From: Halorarius halobius
Lineage (GTDB): Archaea > Halobacteriota > Halobacteria > Halobacteriales > Haloarculaceae
Direction: 5' to 3'
NCBI RefSeq assembly: GCF_024298865.1
Contig: NZ_CP101161.1
Span: 1,323,227 to 1,387,226 of the forward strand
DNA: 64,000 nucleotides
Notes under the pieces: generated by a model
Database searches by the model: none
Seen by the model: only the letters and a program-made list of their open reading frames with translations
What the model was told of the DNA's origin: nothing
Shown here: positions 41,639 to 50,475 of the stretch, piece after piece
Position numbering within the stretch: the stretch's first letter is position 1
Layout of the letters: the number at the start of each line of letters is the position of its first letter
Position numbers and translations under genes: made by a program

Positions 41639-42880
41639 CTACGACCGAGCGGTCGCGTTCAGCCGGACGCGCACGTCGCCTTTCTCGCCCGCGAGCGTCG
41701 TCGCCTCGCGGAACGAGTCGGGACCGACGACGAGGCCGACCGTCGCGTTCGAGACGCGGCGGACGGCGACGCCCTCCTCGCGGTTCCCGAACCGCTCGGC
41801 GGCGGCCGCGAACTCGTCGGCGTCGGCGGCCGAGTCCCACCGCAACAGCCAGACGAACGCCGTCCGGTCGCCGCGCTCGTAGCGGAGCGCCGTGTCGTTG
41901 CCCCAGCCTGCGGCCGCACGCACCGAGGCGTTCCGGTCGAGTTCCGTCTGGAGCGTGAGGCGGACGACCAGTTCGCCCTTCGTATCGGTGCGCACCCGCT
42001 CCCACCCGGGGACGGAGGCGTTCACCGACAGCGGGCGCGGCGACTCCTCGACCGACGGATGGAGCATCTGCTCGGTCGTCGCGGGCGGCCGGCGGTACAG
42101 CCGTTCGGCGTCGGCCGGGTCGTCGAGGTGGGCGCGGACGTACCGCGTCCCGTGGTAGTACGCCGAGAGGAACGCGCGACCGCCCGGCGTCGTCGTCCGG
42201 TACTTGCCGGCGACGTTCTCGTACTCGGTCGGGGTGTCGAGATGCCGGCGTGCGTACACCGACGCGACGTGGGTGGCGACGCCTTCCTTCACAGCGCGGG
42301 CGGCCAGCCGTCGGTCGGTCTCCAGTCCGGCGTTCAGCGCCGTCCGGTCGTCGATGGCCTCGTAGGCGGGCGTCTGGGCCTGGAGAATGTGAACGAACTC
42401 GTGGGCGAGCACCGCCTCGACCACGGCGGGCGGGGCCGACGCCGGCCGGACGAGGTTCACGTCGCCCTCGCGGATGTAGCCGCCGGCGCGGGCGTCGCTC
42501 CAGTTCGGCACCCGCGCGCCGAGGCCGAGACGGTTCGAGAGCGGGCCGAGCAGGCCGACTTCCCCGCTCCCGCCCGTGGGCCGGAGGACGGTGACGGTCG
42601 GCGGCGTCGCCGTCCGTCCGAGCAGTTGCTCGACGCGCCCGAACGTCCGGTTCGGGTCGAACGCCAGCGACCCGTCGCGCACGCGGACGGCGGGCGCCGG
42701 CGTGGCGGTCGGTTCGGGTGTCTGCGTGGCGGTTGCCGTCGGTGTCGGCGTCCCCGCGGGCGTTTCGGGCACCGTCGGCGACGCCGACGGCTCGGCAGTC
42801 GGGTCAGCGGGCAGGGCGTTACAGCCGGCCAGAACCAGCAACGCGGCGAGCGCGACGCTGGCGGCGGAGCGGGGGACCAT
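41639..42880 (-). CDS. Lipoprotein with HExxH motif (resembles Hvo_1808 family surface protein)
   Basis: 413 residues. A Sec-type lipobox signal (residues 1-20, VLAGC with Cys20) anchors the protein outside. A Thr/Pro-rich linker (about 28-65) follows. Further on is a domain with HEFVH in VVEAVLAHEFVHILQAQ, a zinc metalloprotease-like site. The layout fits a haloarchaeal surface protein family named after Hvo_1808; I name it by memory. A third zinc ligand is not obvious, so activity is not certain. ATG 42880 begins MVPRSAASVALAALL. Confidence 0.76.
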   Translation of the reverse strand: MVPRSAASVALAALLVLAGCNALPADPTAEPSASPTVPETPAGTPTPTATATQTPEPTATPAPAVRVRDGSLAFDPNRTFGRVEQLLGRTATPPTVTVLRPTGGSGEVGLLGPLSNRLGLGARVPNWSDARAGGYIREGDVNLVRPASAPPAVVEAVLAHEFVHILQAQTPAYEAIDDRTALNAGLETDRRLAARAVKEGVATHVASVYARRHLDTPTEYENVAGKYRTTTPGGRAFLSAYYHGTRYVRAHLDDPADAERLYRRPPATTEQMLHPSVEESPRPLSVNASVPGWERVRTDTKGELVVRLTLQTELDRNASVRAAAGWGNDTALRYERGDRTAFVWLLRWDSAADADEFAAAAERFGNREEGVAVRRVSNATVGLVVGPDSFREATTLAGEKGDVRVRLNATARS

Positions 42881-42946
42881 GCGCGGGCCGTGACGGCGCC
42901 GACACTAAAATCGACGGGTCGGTGGCGCGGAGTGCGGGACGGAAAC

Positions 42947-43093
42947 TCAGGAGAGGTCGGGGACGAGCGGCGCGCCGTCCTCCGGGTCGTCGAACGTCTT
43001 GGTCCGCACGCGGCGGCGCGGGCGGCCGCCGTCGGTCATCGGCTGTCGCGGCAGTTCCGGGACCATCGGTTCGATCTCGTCGGTGGGTGTCAT
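42947..43093 (-). CDS. Predicted 48-residue protein
   Basis: A short reading frame: MTPTDEIEPMVPELPRQPMT, then a basic block GGRPRRRVRTKTF and an acidic end. No family is recognised. Support comes from a good TATA box GGTTTATGGT at 43121-43130, 28-37 bases upstream of the start. Nothing else lies between the lipoprotein and ParA-like genes. Could be a small regulatory peptide or a leader; a longer frame to 43135 begins MKVYGG and would overlap the TATA box. Confidence 0.5.
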   Translation of the reverse strand: MTPTDEIEPMVPELPRQPMTDGGRPRRRVRTKTFDDPEDGAPLVPDLS

Positions 43094-43120
43094 CGTGTAT
43101 CTACCCCGATGAACGCGACC

Positions 43121-43130
43121 ACCATAAACC
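43121..43130 (-). promoter_or_regulatory. TATA box for the 48-residue protein
   Basis: GGTTTATGGT on the minus strand, 28-37 bases before the start at 43093. It diverges from the ParA promoter. Confidence 0.5.
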
Positions 43131-43205
43131 TTCATGTTCTATCATCATAGTTGCCGCAACTCTTGCCGGGGCGGCCCGCCGGGCGGTCCATCACGACGAC
43201 CGAAC

Positions 43206-43215
43206 GTTTTTGTTT
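43206..43215 (+). promoter_or_regulatory. TATA-like promoter of the ParA-like gene
   Basis: TTTTTGTTTC-like AT-rich box (43206-43215) ends 22 bases before ATG 43238; supports the chosen start and a leaderless transcript. Confidence 0.45.
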
Positions 43216-43237
43216 CAGCGGTCGACCACCCGAGAGT

Positions 43238-44002
43238 ATGGTCGAGGCGTTCGCGGTGGCGTCGGGGAAGGGCGGCACCGGCAAGACCACGACGACGCTG
43301 GCGCTCGGGATGGCGCTGTCCGACGAGCACGACGTCACCGTCGTCGACGCCGACACCGGGATGGCGAACCTGCTGTTTCACGCGGGCCTGTCGGATGCGG
43401 ACCCGACGCTCCACGACGTGCTCGTCACGGGCGGTGCCGACGTGGAGGCGGCGACCTACGAGCGGTTCGGGATGCGGGTCGTCCCCTGTGGCACGTCGCT
43501 TGCGGCGTTCGAGGCCGCCGACCCCGAACGACTCCGGGACGTCGTGGCCGACCTCGCCGCGGACGCCGACGTCCTCCTGCTGGACTCGCCGGCGACGCTC
43601 GCCTCGAAATCAGCCGTCCTGCCGGTCGTGCTGGCCGACCGCACCGTCGTCGTGCTCGAACCGACGGTGCCGGCGCTGTCGGACGGCCTCAAAGTGCAGG
43701 AGTACGCGCTCTCCTACGGGACGGGCGTGGCCGGCGTGCTGTTCAACAAGGTGCGCGAGGACGCCGACGGGACCGTCGAGAAGGCCGACCGCTACTTCGA
43801 GGGGCCGACGCTGGCGCAGGTGCCCGACAGCGACGCCGTCCGCCGGGCGCGGAGCGCGGGCGAACCCCTGCTTGCCCACGCACCCGACTCGCGGGCCGCC
43901 GCCGCCTACCGCGAGGCGGCCGCCGTGCTCGACGTGCGCCCCGGCGACGAGGGGGCCGTCGCGGACCGGTTCCGGTCGGCCGTCATCCCCGACCCGCCAT
44001 GA
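43238..44002 (+). CDS. ParA/MinD-family ATPase
   Basis: 254 residues. The deviant Walker A SGKGGTGKTT at residues 9-18 has the signature Lys. Other motifs are VVDADTGMANLLFH and LLLDSPATLASKS (Walker B/switch). Such proteins partition cargo or place proteins on membrane or nucleoid by ATP-driven dimer cycling. It is not next to an ParB, FtsZ or plasmid replication gene. It overlaps the next gene by four bases (ATGA), so the two gene products probably act together. The amphipathic C-terminal helix of MinD is absent or weak. Confidence 0.86.
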   Translation: MVEAFAVASGKGGTGKTTTTLALGMALSDEHDVTVVDADTGMANLLFHAGLSDADPTLHDVLVTGGADVEAATYERFGMRVVPCGTSLAAFEAADPERLRDVVADLAADADVLLLDSPATLASKSAVLPVVLADRTVVVLEPTVPALSDGLKVQEYALSYGTGVAGVLFNKVREDADGTVEKADRYFEGPTLAQVPDSDAVRRARSAGEPLLAHAPDSRAAAAYREAAAVLDVRPGDEGAVADRFRSAVIPDPP

Positions 44003-44544
44003 ACGTCCCCGACGGCGAACTGGTGCGCTCGCGGGTCGTGCCCGACGCCCGCGCGGCGCTGGAGGCGGCGCTGGACCGCCGACTCACGGGCTACGCCGTG
44101 CTCGCGCCGACGGCCGTCCTCGACCCCCGCCGAGAGGGGGCCGTGCTCACCTTCGAGGCCGGCGTTCCCGTCGTCGCCTACCACGTCGAGAGCGACCGGG
44201 GTGGCTCCGCCGCGCTGGGCGCGCTGGCCGAACCCGGCCCGTATCGCGTCGAACTGTACGAGTCGTCGCCGGGCGACCTCGACGCCGTTCACGACGTCGA
44301 GGAACTCCGGGTCGCGCCCGGTGCCCCCGCCGAGCAGGTGGCCGGCGCGCCGGCCCTCGCGGAGCGCACCCGGCGGGCGGCCCCGGCCGACCGCGACGGG
44401 GCGGGTGACCGCGATGCGGCCGACGACCCCGTCGAGGCGTTCCTCGCGGACACCGAGCGCATCGAGGCTATCCGCGAGGAGGCCCGCGAGGAGGCCGAGC
44501 GCCGCGCCGAGGAGTGGGGGTTCGACGACGCGGTCGAGGAGTGA
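43999..44544 (+). CDS. Partner of the ParA-like ATPase, unknown function
   Basis: 181 residues. The first 110 residues form a compact alpha/beta domain (RSRVVPDARAALEAALDRRL; YAVLAPTAVLDPRREG; VVAYHVESDRGGSAALGAL; YRVELYESSPGDLDAVHDVEE). The C-terminal 70 residues are strongly charged and probably coiled-coil (EAFLADTERIEAIREEARE). Start overlaps the ATPase stop (ATGA). No family is recognised, but the fixed overlap suggests a cargo adaptor or regulator for the ATPase; this is inference. Confidence 0.7.
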   Translation: MNVPDGELVRSRVVPDARAALEAALDRRLTGYAVLAPTAVLDPRREGAVLTFEAGVPVVAYHVESDRGGSAALGALAEPGPYRVELYESSPGDLDAVHDVEELRVAPGAPAEQVAGAPALAERTRRAAPADRDGAGDRDAADDPVEAFLADTERIEAIREEAREEAERRAEEWGFDDAVEE

Positions 44545-44589
44545 TACCGGTCCGGGGGTCGTGCCACCGCGTGGCCGTGCCGGGTGGCG

Positions 44590-45132
44590 TCACCTACGCA
44601 GGAACCCGAGGTCGAGGACGCCGAGGCCGAGGCCGAGCAGGACGGCACCGGGAACTCCGAAGAACAGCCCGAATGCGGCCGGAATTGCTAGCTGAACCAT
44701 CGGCGTCGTCCGCTTCACCAAGAACGACGTCGAGGGGTCGTCCGGGAGGTGGTACGCCGTCACCGTCGAGTTCACCTCGTAGTCGTCGACGAACGACTCC
44801 GCGGCCGACCGGGTGGGCTTCCGCAGGTCCGTCCCGCTGTCCGTCGCGCCCGGTGGCGTGACGTTGCTCCCGTCGTACGTCGTTCCGTCGACCGTGTACC
44901 GGTACCGGACGGTGACCGAGTAGTACGGGTCGGCCTCGTCGTTGCGGTCTATCCCGCCGCCGACTCTGTGTGTCACGTTCGTCGACAGCACCGTCGCGTC
45001 GACCGGTTCGGCGCTGGCGACGACCTGGTTGCGCTGGAGTTCGTTCTGTATCGGCAGGCCCGCGAAGACGACGCCCCCGAGCAGGAACACCACCCCTGCG
45101 GCCACCGCGATGGCCCGTAGTACGTTCCTCAC
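44590..45132 (-). CDS. DUF3592 membrane protein
   Basis: 180 residues. A helix at about 8-28 and a long C-terminal helical hairpin (VQLAIPAAFGLFFGVPGAVLL, then LGLGLGVLDL) flank an extracellular beta domain. This domain has YYSVTVRYRYTVDGTTYDGSNV and VNSTVTAYHLPDDPSTSFLV, the typical DUF3592 repeats. Function unknown. It starts at GTG; an AT-rich TTATTATTTC region about 20-28 bases upstream looks like the promoter. Confidence 0.84.
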   Translation of the reverse strand: MRNVLRAIAVAAGVVFLLGGVVFAGLPIQNELQRNQVVASAEPVDATVLSTNVTHRVGGGIDRNDEADPYYSVTVRYRYTVDGTTYDGSNVTPPGATDSGTDLRKPTRSAAESFVDDYEVNSTVTAYHLPDDPSTSFLVKRTTPMVQLAIPAAFGLFFGVPGAVLLGLGLGVLDLGFLRR

Positions 45133-45248
45133 ACCGAGGACTTGGCAACCAGTTTATTATTTCTAGGGGTCGCCCGGCCCGCTCACGCGACGGCCGCGGG
45201 TCGGCGCCACCTCCTATTTTGCCCGTCGAGCACGAACTGGGAGGTGCA

Positions 45249-45704
45249 ATGACCTCCGACCGCGTCATCGAACTGCTACGCAAGGCGTACGGCGACGAGA
45301 TGGAGACGGTGATGAACTACCAGACGAACGCCATCGTGCTCGACGGCGTCCGCGCCGAAGAGATAAAGGAGAGCCTCCAGCAGGACATCCAGGAGGAACT
45401 CGGCCACGCCGAGCGCATCGGCCAGCGGCTCAAGCAACTCGACGCTCGGCCGCCCGCATCCTCGGAGTTCACGGCCCGGCAGGACTCGCTCCAGCCGCCC
45501 GAGGACTCGACGGACGTACTCTCGGTCATTCGGGGCGTGCTCGACGCGGAGAAGGACGCTATCGAGACGTACCGGGAACTCATCGACGCCGCCGAGGAGG
45601 CGGACGACCCGCTCACCGAGGACCTCGCCGTCGAACTGCTCGGCGACGAGGAAGCCCACCACACCGAGTTCCGCGGCTTCGAGAAGGAGTACCGACGGGA
45701 CTGA
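45249..45704 (+). CDS. Ferritin-like domain protein
   Basis: 151 residues, a four-helix bundle. Helices carry the metal-binding acids and His: DEMETVMNYQ near residue 16, QEELGHAERIGQRL near 48, DAEKDAIETYREL near 100 and GDEEAHHTEFRGFEKEY near 135. This ExxH/E pattern is the ferritin-like diiron site. Known haloarchaeal relatives are annotated as rubrerythrin or DPS-like; oxidative stress or iron storage is likely. A ribosome binding site GGGAGGTGC directly precedes ATG 45249. Confidence 0.85.
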   Translation: MTSDRVIELLRKAYGDEMETVMNYQTNAIVLDGVRAEEIKESLQQDIQEELGHAERIGQRLKQLDARPPASSEFTARQDSLQPPEDSTDVLSVIRGVLDAEKDAIETYRELIDAAEEADDPLTEDLAVELLGDEEAHHTEFRGFEKEYRRD

Positions 45705-45853
45705 CGCGCCGTGTCGAGCGGCGGGCGACGCGCCGGCTAATTACGGGTTTTTATTCCGACAACTAAGCTTTTTCCACCCACTCACCGGTCGATTTCAACC
45801 GTGACCCACTCCCGACAGCCTATACGGAGTGTGTCCAGCGTTGGCACACGACG

Positions 45854-47263
45854 ATGAGACAGTTCGCATCCGGCCGCACCGCGATGGTGCTCGTCCTCGT
45901 GGTCGCGGCGCTCGTCGGTGGCACAGGCATCGTGAACGCGACGGCAGACCGAACGGGGGCCACGGTGTCGCCCGAACCGCGAGCGGCGAACGCGGCCTCG
46001 ACCCACACGGTGACGGCCGACGGCCCGTACGCGGGCAACCTCTCGCGGGTGCGAGTCGCCTACGGCGGCGCCGGCGACGTGGACGGCGTGACCGTCCGTT
46101 CGCTGGGCGTCGACCGCGACGGCGACGGCCTCGTCGACCGGCAGTTCCCCGCCGCGGTGGGCGTCCGCTCGGGGACGGTCCACGTCGCTCCTGAGGTGGA
46201 CGTCACGCTGTCGAGCGGTGACCGAATCGTCCTCGTGCTCGGTGGCATCAGCAACCCCGAACGGGCGGGCGTCTACGACGCGGAGGTCACCGTCGCAACG
46301 ACGGCGGGCACCCACACTGCCGCGACGGAGTACCGCGTGACGCCGTTCGCCGCGCCCGGTTCGGCGGTGCGCAACGCGACGGCGCCCCGCTCGTCGGTCG
46401 AGCGGGTCGTCGCCCGCGGGAGCACGCTCCACGACACGCGGCTCGCCCGGAGTTCGCTCCGGGAGGTGACGATGACGGCGACGCGGCTCGACGGCGTGAC
46501 GACGACCGCCGACCGCTGGCGGGACGTGTCGGTCGCGGACAGCACGCTCGCGGACGTGGCCTCCCGGCGCTCCACCTACCGGTCGGTCGCGTTCGAGAGC
46601 GCCGGCCTGTGTGACGCGACCGTCACCGAGAGCACGCTCCGTGACGCCGCGGTCGTCGGCGCCGACGTGACCGACGCCGACCTCCGCGGGGTCGAGGCGA
46701 CGGGCGTCGCGGTCGTCGACACGCGCGTCGACGGGCTCGCGGTCGCGGACAGCACGCTCGACGGCGTCGCCGTCGTCGACCGTGCGCCCCGACGGGCCGG
46801 CGACGACCCGGCGGTGGCGGTCGGTGACCTGCTCTCGACGCGGTCGGTCGTCGAGACGGTCGAGGGGCGCTACGACGCGGCCCGCACGGACGTCTCCCCC
46901 GGCGACAACCGCGTCTCGAACGTCCGGGTCCGCGACAGCACGCTCCGGAACGTCCGGCTGGTCAACGCGACCCTCGAGAACGTCACGTTCCGCGGTGTCA
47001 CCCTGCGGAACGTCACCCTGCGGAACGTCACGCTTCGGGGCGTGACGGTGACCGACCGGACGCTCGCGGACGGCCGCGTGACCGGCGAGACGGTGACCAG
47101 CGAGCGGCGACTCGTCTACGAGATGCGGACCGACGACGGCGTCGACGCGCCCGTCACGGTGACGGCCGGCGACGGCTCGGTGTCGGTCGCCGCCGGGCCG
47201 GCGAACGTCTCGGCCGGCGCCGACGGCGGGTCGGCCGAGGCCTCCGGGTCGCTGGTCGGATAG
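45854..47263 (+). CDS. Secreted pentapeptide-repeat (beta-helix) protein
   Basis: 469 residues. An N-terminal hydrophobic segment (MVLVLVVAALVGGTGIVNA) acts as signal or anchor. A beta domain follows (about 50-165). From about residue 189 the sequence repeats every five residues (for example DSTLA, DSTLD, RDSTL), with about 24 pentads to residue 308. After a 50-residue gap a second run of about 11 pentads occupies 360-414 (NVTLR, NVTFR). Hydrophobic residues sit at a fixed position of each pentad, as in quadrilateral beta-helices. Many N-x-S/T sites suggest N-glycosylation. No catalytic motif. Role unknown, perhaps surface structure or adhesion. Confidence 0.72.
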   Translation: MRQFASGRTAMVLVLVVAALVGGTGIVNATADRTGATVSPEPRAANAASTHTVTADGPYAGNLSRVRVAYGGAGDVDGVTVRSLGVDRDGDGLVDRQFPAAVGVRSGTVHVAPEVDVTLSSGDRIVLVLGGISNPERAGVYDAEVTVATTAGTHTAATEYRVTPFAAPGSAVRNATAPRSSVERVVARGSTLHDTRLARSSLREVTMTATRLDGVTTTADRWRDVSVADSTLADVASRRSTYRSVAFESAGLCDATVTESTLRDAAVVGADVTDADLRGVEATGVAVVDTRVDGLAVADSTLDGVAVVDRAPRRAGDDPAVAVGDLLSTRSVVETVEGRYDAARTDVSPGDNRVSNVRVRDSTLRNVRLVNATLENVTFRGVTLRNVTLRNVTLRGVTVTDRTLADGRVTGETVTSERRLVYEMRTDDGVDAPVTVTAGDGSVSVAAGPANVSAGADGGSAEASGSLVG

Positions 47264-47353
47264 CGGCCCCGCTGACTGCTCGCGACGGGGGCTTTTGGAC
47301 GGTGTTGTCAGAATCGCCTTTAGACGGCGTGAAGTCGGTCCAGCCACACCAGC

Positions 47354-50300
47354 ATGACCGACGACACGAACGACGACGTCTCTCGACGCAGTTTCATGAA
47401 GGGCGTGGGGGTCGCGGCCGGCGCCGCGGCGCTCGGCGCGAGCGCGACCGGGAGCGGCGCCGCCCACGAGGGCACGTTCCACACCGAGTTCGCCAACCCG
47501 CGGGTCCGCGAGGCCGCGAAGGTGTGGGCGTCGAAGCCGTGGCGCGAGGGGTTCCGGGGGAGTCCGGAGCGGACGCTCGCCATCAACGACTCCGGCATCG
47601 ACGTCGACCACCCGGACCTCGGCCCGTGGAACGGGGTGACGGCCATCGGGAGCGGCGACGGCGGGAAGCCGACGGTGAAGCTCGCGAGCCCCGACGACCT
47701 GGCGACGTGGCGTGACTCCCGCCGGATGGTCGGCGACGAGAAGCGCCAGACGGCGGTCCTGGGGCCCGGAACGACCGTCGAGGGGAGCGACACCCCGTTC
47801 CCGGCGTTCACCGTCCCGACGCGCGAACAGCTCCAGCAACGGGACGACATCGACCCGCTCCCCGACGGGAAGGGCGTCGTCGACATGGACGCCACGCTGT
47901 CGTGGACGCCTCAGAACGTCCCGCTCCCGAGCGCGACGCCGGTGCTCTCGTCGGCCGGCGAGGACCAGTCGTTCCGCGCGGAGGTGAAGATAGACGGCCA
48001 GTGGATCACGCTCAAGACCGTCGACACCGGGTCGAACCCGGAGACGCTGACGAACATCACGGCCATCCCCGGGAAGGAACACCGGTTCGTCGCCGGCCAG
48101 TTTGCCAACGTCGTTGCACAGGGGGAGGTCACCTACTCGTTCCACACGTACGACGACGACCTCGACACGCTCGACGGGAGCGTCGAGTTCACCGGCGACG
48201 GCTCCGGGCCGGCCCCGAAGACGGTCGGCTGGTTCGACTCCGGGTCGCGGTACGGGAGCCATCTCGAACCCGAGGACCCCGACAGCCACGGCTCGCACGT
48301 CTCCGGCATCACCGGCGGGTCGGGCCGGGCCAGCACCGTCGAGACGCTCCAGCAGGAGTCACCGCGGACCGTCCTCACGGCCGGTGACGTGCTCTCCTAC
48401 GAGGTGGAAGCCGATGCCGGCACCGGCGTGTTCGGCGTCGCCACCGGCGAGGGTATCGAGGTGCTCGTCGAGGGACCGGACGGACGGACCCTCCGCGTCT
48501 CGGGGAACGTCCCGCCGCTGGAGGAGGCCCGCGTCGACCACCCGACGGTCGACGACCGACACGACGGCACGGAGACGTACACCGTCATCGTCCGGCCGCT
48601 GGAGGGCGAGGCCGCCTCGACCGGCCGTGTGAACGAGGTGGTCGTCGGCGCGTTCGCCGACCCCGAGACGGCACCCGGCGACCGGACCGACGGCGAGGTG
48701 TCGCTCCACTCCGGGGTAGCGCCCGACGCGAGCCTGATGGGCATCCAGGGCCTGTCGGGCCCGGTCGCGTCGCTGGCGCTGTACGGCGACGAACTCGTCC
48801 CGACGTTCAACCTCCGGGCGATGAACAGCTCGTGGGGCGGACTGGTGCCCGGCGGCGGCACCGTCGGCGGGTCGAGCCTCGAAGCGGCCGTCAAACGCAT
48901 CGCGGAGAGCGGCGTGTTGCTGGTCGCGGCGGCGGGCAACAACTTCGGGACCATCAACACCGCCCCCGCGATCGCCGACGAGGCGGTGTCGGTGGCGGCG
49001 GTCGACGACCTCGACGGTATCACCGGCTACACCGACGGCGGCGCACAGGCCCAGGACGAGGACTCGCAGGGCGCGTACGGCAAGCCCGACGTCTGTGCGC
49101 CCGGCGGCACGCTCGTCACCGGTGCGCGTGCGGTGCGTGCGGAGTCGGACGGCGTCCCAGCCGGCACCGAGGGCGTCCGCGACTACACGAACAAGGCGGG
49201 CACCTCGATGGCGTCGCCGTACACGACGGGCGCGGTCGGCCTCATCGCGCAGGCGATGGAGGAGGGGGCGCCCGACTCCATCCGGCTCCCCTCGCCGTCG
49301 AACCTGCACGCGAACCACACAGCGAGCGAGCGGCTGGAGCACGTCCTCCGCTTGAAGCAGACCCTGCTGGCGACGGCCTCCTCGACGGCCTTTACCGCGG
49401 CGCCGTACCACAAACACGCCGTCACCTACCGGCACGACGGCCGCGACACCTACGAGGGGTACGGTCGAATCAACCCCGACGCCGCGGTCGATGCGCTCAC
49501 GCGCGACCTGTTCGCGGGTGCGGACCCCGCGAACGACCCCTCGGTCACCGTCTCGGGCGAGGTGGGGCTGGACGTGCCCGACGACTCCCGTGCGGTCGCG
49601 GGCCACGTCGAGGTGCCCGCGGGCACGCTGGAGGTGTCCGTCGACCACAGCCACTACTCGGGGGGCAACAAGGGGCTGGCGAAGGACGTGCCGTGGCTCG
49701 ACCTGTTCGTCTACGACGCCGAGACCCCCGGCCGCGCCGGCACGCCGAACACCCTCGCGTCGGCGCAGGGCCAGCAGGGGTCCGCGTCGGTGAGCGTCGA
49801 CGTGAGCGCCGAGCGCGACGACCCGACGACCGGCGCCGACGAGTCGGAGACGCGGACGCTGTTCGTCGTCGCCAAACTGGTGAACGTGCCGGGCGTCGTC
49901 AACGGCTACGACGTCCAGTCGCAGTTCGACCTCGACGTCTCCTTCACAGCGGCGGGCGCGCTCCCGAAGCCGTCGTTCGCGGTCGAGGGCTCCCGGAGCG
50001 ACGACGGCTCGGTGTTCACCGCCGGCCAGACGAACCAGGTCGACGTCACCGTCGACGGCATCAACGAGGAGGTGCCCGACGGGGCGACGGTCCGTCTGTT
50101 CGACACCTCGCCGTGGGAACTCAACGAGTTCGACGGCGGCGACGCGACGAAACGCACCGACGACGGCACCGTCCACCTCGGGACGACGACGGCCGGCGCC
50201 ATCCGTGACGGCGGCGTCACGAAGAGCTACTTCGTCGACGCACCCGCGTCGACGGGCCGGTACACGTTCGGCGCCGGGAGCGTCGAACTCGTGACGGACG

Positions 50301-50410
50301 TGCCCGACGTGCAGGGGTCGAGTTCGCCGGTGGGCGGCACCGACACCAACACGGTCGTCGGCGCCTCCACCAACCCCGGCGAGGCGACGAGCGACGCGAC
50401 CGACCTCTGA
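47354..50410 (+). CDS. Large Tat-exported subtilase with split catalytic domain
   Basis: 1018 residues. The Tat signal [15 protein letters not shown] is near residue 9. Catalytic residues are Asp79 ([12 protein letters not shown]), His312 (DSHGSHVSG) and Ser618 (GTSMASPYT), with Asn in AAAGNN. The Asp-His spacing of 233 residues is far above the usual 30-60, because about 200 residues of beta-rich sequence are inserted. A second insert of about 130 residues follows His312. The long C-terminus (about 720-1018) is acidic beta-sandwich. All triad residues are intact, so activity is likely. A TATA-like CCTTTAG (about 47320) lies upstream. It follows the pentapeptide-repeat gene by 90 bases. Confidence 0.88.
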   Translation: MTDDTNDDVSRRSFMKGVGVAAGAAALGASATGSGAAHEGTFHTEFANPRVREAAKVWASKPWREGFRGSPERTLAINDSGIDVDHPDLGPWNGVTAIGSGDGGKPTVKLASPDDLATWRDSRRMVGDEKRQTAVLGPGTTVEGSDTPFPAFTVPTREQLQQRDDIDPLPDGKGVVDMDATLSWTPQNVPLPSATPVLSSAGEDQSFRAEVKIDGQWITLKTVDTGSNPETLTNITAIPGKEHRFVAGQFANVVAQGEVTYSFHTYDDDLDTLDGSVEFTGDGSGPAPKTVGWFDSGSRYGSHLEPEDPDSHGSHVSGITGGSGRASTVETLQQESPRTVLTAGDVLSYEVEADAGTGVFGVATGEGIEVLVEGPDGRTLRVSGNVPPLEEARVDHPTVDDRHDGTETYTVIVRPLEGEAASTGRVNEVVVGAFADPETAPGDRTDGEVSLHSGVAPDASLMGIQGLSGPVASLALYGDELVPTFNLRAMNSSWGGLVPGGGTVGGSSLEAAVKRIAESGVLLVAAAGNNFGTINTAPAIADEAVSVAAVDDLDGITGYTDGGAQAQDEDSQGAYGKPDVCAPGGTLVTGARAVRAESDGVPAGTEGVRDYTNKAGTSMASPYTTGAVGLIAQAMEEGAPDSIRLPSPSNLHANHTASERLEHVLRLKQTLLATASSTAFTAAPYHKHAVTYRHDGRDTYEGYGRINPDAAVDALTRDLFAGADPANDPSVTVSGEVGLDVPDDSRAVAGHVEVPAGTLEVSVDHSHYSGGNKGLAKDVPWLDLFVYDAETPGRAGTPNTLASAQGQQGSASVSVDVSAERDDPTTGADESETRTLFVVAKLVNVPGVVNGYDVQSQFDLDVSFTAAGALPKPSFAVEGSRSDDGSVFTAGQTNQVDVTVDGINEEVPDGATVRLFDTSPWELNEFDGGDATKRTDDGTVHLGTTTAGAIRDGGVTKSYFVDAPASTGRYTFGAGSVELVTDVPDVQGSSSPVGGTDTNTVVGASTNPGEATSDATDL

Positions 50411-50475
50411 GTCCGGTCTCTCACGGACGTTCGCCCCATAGGTGCCGCTTTCACCCTCCGGGCCATGGGGCCGGT

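Noticed and set aside
46970-47045. DNA tandem repeats as a minisatellite
   Set aside because: They are explained by repeated pentapeptides of the coding sequence, with codon variation between copies.
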